A DNA stretch of 64,000 bases from Triticum aestivum (taxonomy: Eukaryota > Streptophyta > Magnoliopsida > Poales > Poaceae). The DNA lies in the NCBI RefSeq assembly GCF_018294505.1, contig NC_057812.1, positions 55,844,074 to 55,908,073 on the forward strand, in the 5' to 3' direction. A program made the position numbers and the translations under genes. Shown here in pieces: positions 58,018 through 64,000 of the stretch; positions within the stretch are counted from its first letter, which is position 1, and every line of letters starts with the position of its first letter. Under the pieces are notes generated by a model. It made no database searches. It had not been told where the DNA came from and worked only from the letters and a program-made list of their open reading frames with translations.

Positions 58018-61000
58018 GTGACATCGCCGTTAGGCTTGATGGCTCTTACTATCATCAGTAGCGATGTGGTCCGGGGTGAGACTTTTCTCCCCGGACAGAT
58101 CTTCGTATTTGGCGGATTTGCACTGCGGGCTAATTCGCTTGGCCATCTGGAGAAGATTGAAAGCTACGCCCCTGGCCATCAGGTCAGATTGGGAATTTTG
58201 AACTACACGGTCGACATCCGTGGAGACTTGATCTTCGACGGATTCGAGCCACAGCCGGGCGCGCCGCATTGTCTCAATGGGCATGACCTAGCTCTACCAC
58301 CAGATGGTACTTCAGAGGCCGCACCCACACCAGCTCCGACCCTTAGCTCGGAGCCAACTGCACCAATCAAGGACGGGTGGCTAGACACCGCCTTAGGGGC
58401 TGCAGTCTCGACGGCGATCGAGCCAAACACCAGCATAATCCCCTGCGTAACCCATGACTCCAAGGTGCCGGACTCTCTTCCGGACCTCGAACCATCCGCG
58501 CTCCGCCAATCAAATCCGAGTGGGCGCCGATCATGGAATTCACTGCCGCGAATATCTTTCAGCACTCGCCCTTCGGCGGCATTCTGAATTCACTAAGGTC
58601 TCTCTCTTTGTCAGGAGAGCCCTGGCCGGGTTATGCCCAACAGGACTGGGATGCGGACGACGAAGAAATTCGACGCCCCACCCACCACCCACATTGTAGC
58701 CACTGTCGATGATTTAACCGACATGCTCGACTTCGACCCCAAAGACATCAACGGTATGGACGACGATGTAGGAGACGAACATGAACTAGCACCTATAGGG
58801 CACTGGAAAGCCACCTCGTCGTATGACATATACATGGTGGATACACCCAATGAAGGCAACGGCGACGAGATAGAGGAGGATGACCCCTCCAAGAAGCAAC
58901 CCAAGCGCTGACATCACCGGCGCTGCTCTAAGTCCCGCCAAAGCAAAAGTGGTGATACCGGCGCAGGAGATAATAACACTCTGGATAGCGCCGAAGACAA
59001 CGAAAACCCCCTCCAGCAAGAGTTAGATCAGGAGGATGAAGGTGCTAGCTCTCCTGAGAGAGCGACTTGCGGAGAGGAGGAGGATGGCAATTACATGCCC
59101 CCCTCCGAAGACGAGGCAAGCTCCGGGGACGATGAATTCGCCGTACCAGAGGATCCCGTCGAACAAGAGCGCTTCAAGCGCAGGCTTATGGCCACGGCAA
59201 ATAGCCTGAAGAAAAAGCAGCAGCAGCTTCAAGCTGAGCAAGATCTGCTAGCTGACAAATGGACTGAAGTCCTCGCAACCGAGGAATATAAACTCGAGCG
59301 TCCCTCCAAGAGTTACCCAAGGCGCAGGTTACTAACCCAATAGGAGGAAGAAGCGTATGATACGGCTGACCAGCCACCTCGTGGCCGCGATAGAGAGGCA
59401 TTCCTGCCAAAAGCTCAGCCTCCACCCCAATGCCATCCAAATAAAAAGGCATGGGGAGATACGCCAGACCTACGAGACATATTGGAGGACAAAGCAAAGC
59501 ACTCAAGATCGATCTACGGATCACGAGGGTGCACCACTCTACGAGACGGTAAATGTCACGCCGGATATAGTAAAAGCAAATCCGGCCGGGCCGAACACAG
59601 CGGGCAGGACCCATACGAGCTGGGTCGCGATATAGCTTAATACAGAGGCGCTGCACACCCCTTATGCTTCACAGACGAAGTAATGGAACATCAATTCCCA
59701 GAAGGTTTCAAACCTATAAACATTGAATCATACGACGGCATAACAGATCCCGCGGTATGGATTGAGGACTTCCTCCTCCACATCCACATGGCCCACGGTG
59801 ATGACATACATGCCATCAAGTACCTCCCACTAAAACTCAAAGGACCAGCACGTCATTGGCTTAATAGCTTGCCAGCGGACTCCATTAGCTATTGGGAAGA
59901 TCTGGAAGCCGCATTCCTCGACAACTTTCAGGGCACTTATGTGCGACCACCAGACGCTGATGACTTGATCCACATAATTCAGCAGCCAGAAGAGTCGGCC
60001 AGGCAATTCTGGACTCGGTTCCTTACAAAGAAAAACCAAATCATCGACTGTCCGGATGCGGAGGCCTTAGTGGCTTTCAAACACAACATCCGAGACGAGT
60101 GGCTAGCCCGGCACCTTGGTCAGGAAAAGCCAAAATCTATGGCAGCCCTCACGACGCTCATGACCCGCTTTTGTGCGGGAGAAGACAGCTAGTTGGCTCG
60201 CAGTAACAACATATCAAAGAACCATGGTACCTCAGATACCAAGGACGGCAAGAGCAGGTCACATCGCAGCAAGCATAAGCGCCGCATTAACGGCGAAAGT
60301 ACTGAGGATAGGACAGTCAATGCCGGATTCAAAGGATCTAAACCCGGTCAACGGAAAAAGCCATTCAAACAAACACTAGTAGAAAATGGAGCTTTAAAAC
60401 CGGTTTGTAAGGGCCTTTAGTGCCGGTTATGAAACCGGCACTAAAGTGTGGGCACTAAAGGCCCTCCTCCCTTTAGTACCGGTTCGGCACGAACCGGCAC
60501 TAAAGTGCCATCACGTGGCGTGAGCTCACGCCCTGGTATGAGGGACCTTTAGTACCGGTTGGTGTTACCAACCGGTACTAAAGGTTTTTTTTTTGAATTT
60601 TTTTTGAAAATTTTGGAATTTTTTTGATCTTTTTTCGATTTTTAATTTTTCTGAATTATTTGATGATTTAGTCTCTAATCACCTCTCTTAACTGCTCAAG
60701 TGTGGATCACTCATTCCAAATCGTCTAACTTCCCGACCGATCACCCATCCCTCTCACTACTCCAGCCCGAGCATGCTTAACTTTCGGGTTCTATTCTCCT
60801 TCGTTTCCAAGTCTGCACTTGTTGTTTTCCTGACAATAGTAAGATGTTAATCCTATTAACCCTCAGGAGTTTAGCTTGAGCATGAAGTCACACATTTCAC
60901 CGTTTGAGTTTGAAACTATTATTCTAAAAAAAACAGTAATTATTTAGTAATGCTAATATTTCTTGAATAAGTTTGACCATAGTTTGACCAGATTTTGACC

Positions 61001-62156
61001 ATAGTTTGACCAGATTTGACCAAAATTCAAAAAATAAAAATAATTATTTAGTAACACTAATATTCTTGAATAATTATGTAGTAACATTAATACTTCTTGA
61101 ATAAGTAGTTTGACCAGATTTAACCAATTTTTTTTAAAAAACTGAAATTTGACCATATCTTTTTTTTCCTTTTGGAATTTGAGGATTCTAAAAAATTCCA
61201 AATAGGCCATAGGCGGTCTCCATCCGATGCGGATTTTCGTGCTGAATTTTTTGATATATTATACGTTTTTTTCCGACATCGTATGCAAAAGTTATAGCCG
61301 TTTTACATTTTCCCTACAGTTTTTGCAAAACATGTCCAAATTTAAGTTTTCAAATTTTCCTAACTAGTAGATGTAGTAATATAACTACCTCTCGAAGGAT
61401 TTTATTTTTTGAAGTTTTTATCATTTTATTTTGATTTTTTCAGAATTGAAATGGCGACACACGTGGGGGGGGGGGGGTAGAGTTTGAAAATTGCCCTATC
61501 GTGCCGGTTTGTGTCACAAACCGGTACTATAGGTCAGACACCTTTAGTACCGGTTCGTGGCATAAACCGGTACTAAAGGTTAGCCCTTTAGTACCGATTT
61601 GTGCCACGAACCGGTACTAAAGGTGATCGTGGGGCCCCAGCCTGACGCCAGCCTGCCATAACCCCTTTAGTACCGGTTCGTGGCACGAACCGGTACTAAA
61701 GGTTCAACACGAACCGACATTAATGCATAGTCGTTCGAACCAGCACTAATGGTACCATTAGTGCCGGCTCAAATTCAAACCGGCACTAGTGTGCTTCACG
61801 TTTGACCCTTTTTCTACTAGTGAAAGTACGCCGGGTCCGTCCAGCTTGGACCTTATACTCGATTGCTCGTGTCAAATACATGGCACCCCAGACAAGCCAG
61901 CCAATCACACCAACAGGGATTGTTGGGTGTTCAAGTAGGCCGGCAAGTTAATCACCGAAAACAAGGACAAGGGGCCGCATAGCGATGATGAGGAAGAACC
62001 CCGACAGCCGCACACCAGAGGACAGAAGAGGTTTCCCCCGCAAGTGCGGACGGTGAACATGATATATGCAACCCACATCCCCAAGAGGGAGCGGAAGCGT
62101 GCGCTCAGGGATGTATATGCGCTAGAGCCAGTCGCCCCGAATTTCAACCCTTGGTC
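58018..62156 (+). pseudogene. gag: Gypsy gag copy 1, split by a CACTA element, pol deleted
   Basis: Open from the first in-frame ATG near 58039 (MALTIISSD) to 58587. It then shifts frame twice (also in copy 2) and stops at TGA 58909-58911, where copy 2 has CGA. The gag core (FPEGFKPINIESYDGITDPA, GPARHWLNSLPADS) is at 59683-60192, then TAG. The CACTA at 60374-61822 interrupts the nucleocapsid part. Sequence resumes at 61823 (protease-proximal, ATHIPKRERKRALRDVY) and stops at 62156, where it joins the next LTR inside its first bases. Confidence 0.8.
60374..61822. mobile_element. Non-autonomous CACTA transposon (1449 bp)
   Basis: Termini CACTAGTAGAAAA and TTTTTCTACTAGTG are inverted repeats, with a 3-bp target duplication AAA (60371-60373, 61823-61825). 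Subterminal repeats of ACCGGTACTAAAGG and its inverse are dense at both ends (60410-60590 and 61500-61800). The AT-rich middle has no transposase gene. A run of 13 G lies near 61465. Confidence 0.92.
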
Positions 62157-62631
62157 CTCCTGGATTAGGGGTTCTTCGGACAGCCGGACTATCTCCATTG
62201 GCCGGACTGTTAGGCTATGAAGATACAAGATTGAAGACTTTGTCTCGTGTCCAGATGGGACTCTACTTGGCGTGGAAGGCAAGCTAGGCAATACGTATAT
62301 GGATATCTCCTCCTTTGTAACCGACCTTGTATAACCCTAACCCTCTTCGGTGTCTATATAAACCGGAGGGTTTTAGTCCATAGGACAACAATCACAACAT
62401 ACAATCATACCATAGGCTAGCTTCTAGGGTTTAGCCTCTCTGATCTCGTGGTAGATCTACTCTTGTAACACCCATACCATCAATATCAATCAAGCAGGAC
62501 GTAGGGTTTTACCTCCATCAAGAGGGCCCGAACCTGGGTAAAACTTCGTGTCCCTTGCGTTCTGTTACCATCTGGCCTAGACGCACAGTTCGGGACCCCC
62601 TACCCGAGATCCGCCGGTTTTGACACCGACA
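62157..62631 (+). repeat. Gypsy LTR, copy 2, lacking its first few bases
   Basis: Matches 57516-57991 from TCCTGGATTAGGGG onward. The expected TGAGAGAG start is replaced by gag-pol sequence ending TTGGTCC. It is followed by the same primer region. Confidence 0.85.
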
Positions 62632-62657
62632 TTGGTGCTTTCACTGAGAGTTCCTCT

Positions 62658-64000
62658 GTGACGTCGCCGTTAGGCTTGATGGCTCTTACTATCATCGATA
62701 GCGATGCGGTCCAGGGTGAGACTTTTCTCCCCGGACAGATCTTCGTATTTGGCGGCTTTGCACTACGGGCTAATTCACTTGGCCATCTGGAGCAGATTGA
62801 AAGCTACGCCCCTGGCCATCAGGTCAGATTGGGAATTTTGAACTACACGGCCGACATCCGCGGAGACTTGATCTTCGACGGATTGGAGCCACAGCCGGGC
62901 GCGCCGCATTGTCTCAATGGACATGACCTAGCTCTACCACCAGACAGTAATTCAGAGGCCGCGCCCACACCAGCTCCGACCCTTAGCTCGGAGCCAACTG
63001 CGCCAATCAAGGACGGGTGGCTAGACACCGCCTTAGGGGCTGCAGTCTCGATGGCGATCGAGCCAAACACCAGCATAATCCCCTGCGTAACCCGTGACTC
63101 CAAGGTGCCGGACTCTCTTCCGGACCTCGAACCATCCACGCTCCGCCAATCAAATCCGAGTGGGCGCCGATCATGGAATTCACCGCCGCGGATATCTTTC
63201 AGCACTCGCCCTTCGGCGACATTCTGAATTCACTAAGGTCTCTCTCTTTGTCTGGAGAGCCCTGGCCGGATTATGGCCAACAGGACTGGGATGCGGACGA
63301 CGAAGAAATTTGATGCCCCACCCACCACCCACATTGTAGCCACTGTCGATGATTTAACCGACATGCTCAACTTCGACTCCAAAGACATCGACGGTATGGA
63401 CGATGATGTAGGAGACGAATATGAACTAGCACCTATAGGGCACTGGAAAGCCACCTCGTCGTATGACATATACATGATGGATACACCAAATGAAGACAAC
63501 AACGACGAGACAGCGGAGGATGGCCCCTCCATGAAGCAACCCAAGCGTCGACATCATCGGCGCTGCTCGAAGTCCCGCCAAAGCAAAAGTGGTGATACCG
63601 GCGCAGGAGATAATAACACTTCGGATAGCGCCAAAGACAACGAAAACCCCCTCCATCAAGAGTTAGATCAGGAGGATGAAGGTGCCAGCTCTCCTGAGAG
63701 AGCGGCTGGCGGAGAGGAGGAGGATGACAATTACATGCCCCCCTCCGAAGACGAGGCAAGTCTCGGGGATGATGAATTCGCCGTACCAGAGGATCCCGTC
63801 GAACAAGAGCGCTTCAAGCGCAGGCTTATGGCCAAGACAAATAGCGTGAAGAAAAAGCAGCAGTAGCTTCAAGCTGATCAAGATCTGCTAGCTAACAAAT
63901 GGACTGAAGTCCTTGCAGCCGAGGAATATAAACTTGAGCGTCCCTCCAAGAGTTACCCAAGGCGCAGGTTACTACCCCGACTGGAGGAAGAAGCGTATGA
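62658..64000 (+). pseudogene. gag: Gypsy gag copy 2, runs off the window
   Basis: Nearly identical to 58018-59360. The same two frame changes are present (stop at 63225-63227, resumption at 63273). TAG at 63864-63866 stands where copy 1 has CAG, while the TGA of copy 1 at 58909 is CGA here. The gag core and anything beyond are outside the window. Confidence 0.8.

Overview
The window is nuclear DNA from a grass of the wheat tribe (Triticeae: wheat, Aegilops, rye or barley type). The evidence is spliced plant genes with GT-AG introns, Stowaway MITEs, and large nested LTR retrotransposons. The latter include an 8.7-kb Angela/BARE1/WIS-type Copia element and Athila- and Tat-lineage Gypsy elements. 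No bacterial operon, CRISPR array, tRNA or rRNA was recognised. Family names come from recognised motifs and structure, not from a database search.

Layout. (1) 1-14.4 kb is a gene island. It holds an 832-bp hAT-like element with a perfect 8-bp target duplication, a small two-exon gene (147 aa), nested MITEs, a collapsed phosphofructokinase fragment, an intronless 1109-aa P-class PPR gene (minus) and a 13-exon plastid-type ATP-phosphofructokinase gene (minus, 529 aa). (2) 14.66-27.38 kb is a Tat-lineage Gypsy element with two RNase H domains, a multi-exon antisense gene and a 5' LTR cut to about 47 bp. (3) 27.4-41.7 kb is a small Helitron, AT-rich tandem repeats and a nest. An Athila-type element carries in its gag gene a solo LTR, and that LTR carries both a full-length Copia element and a Copia solo LTR. 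(4) 41.7-51 kb is the end of another Gypsy element, a broken B3-domain gene joined to a PIF/Harbinger transposase fragment, a 4.1-kb solo LTR with a perfect 5-bp target duplication, and a second transposase pseudogene. (5) 51.6-52.3 kb is a second small two-exon gene (151 aa), a probable paralogue of the gene at 1.26 kb. (6) 52.4-64 kb is retrotransposon remnants, then an LTR-gag-LTR-gag arrangement whose first gag copy is split by a CACTA element.

Only four loci look intact: the two small paralogues, the PPR gene and the PFK gene. The PPR and PFK products probably act in organelles (PPR in mitochondrion or plastid RNA metabolism, PFK in plastid glycolysis); their closeness looks incidental. 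Almost everything else is transposable-element DNA. Its coding regions are broken mostly by stop codons of the kind made by C-to-T change at methylated cytosines. I found no convincing undescribed biological system. The best leads are the small paralogous gene pair, the spliced antisense gene inside the Tat element, and the B3/transposase junction.
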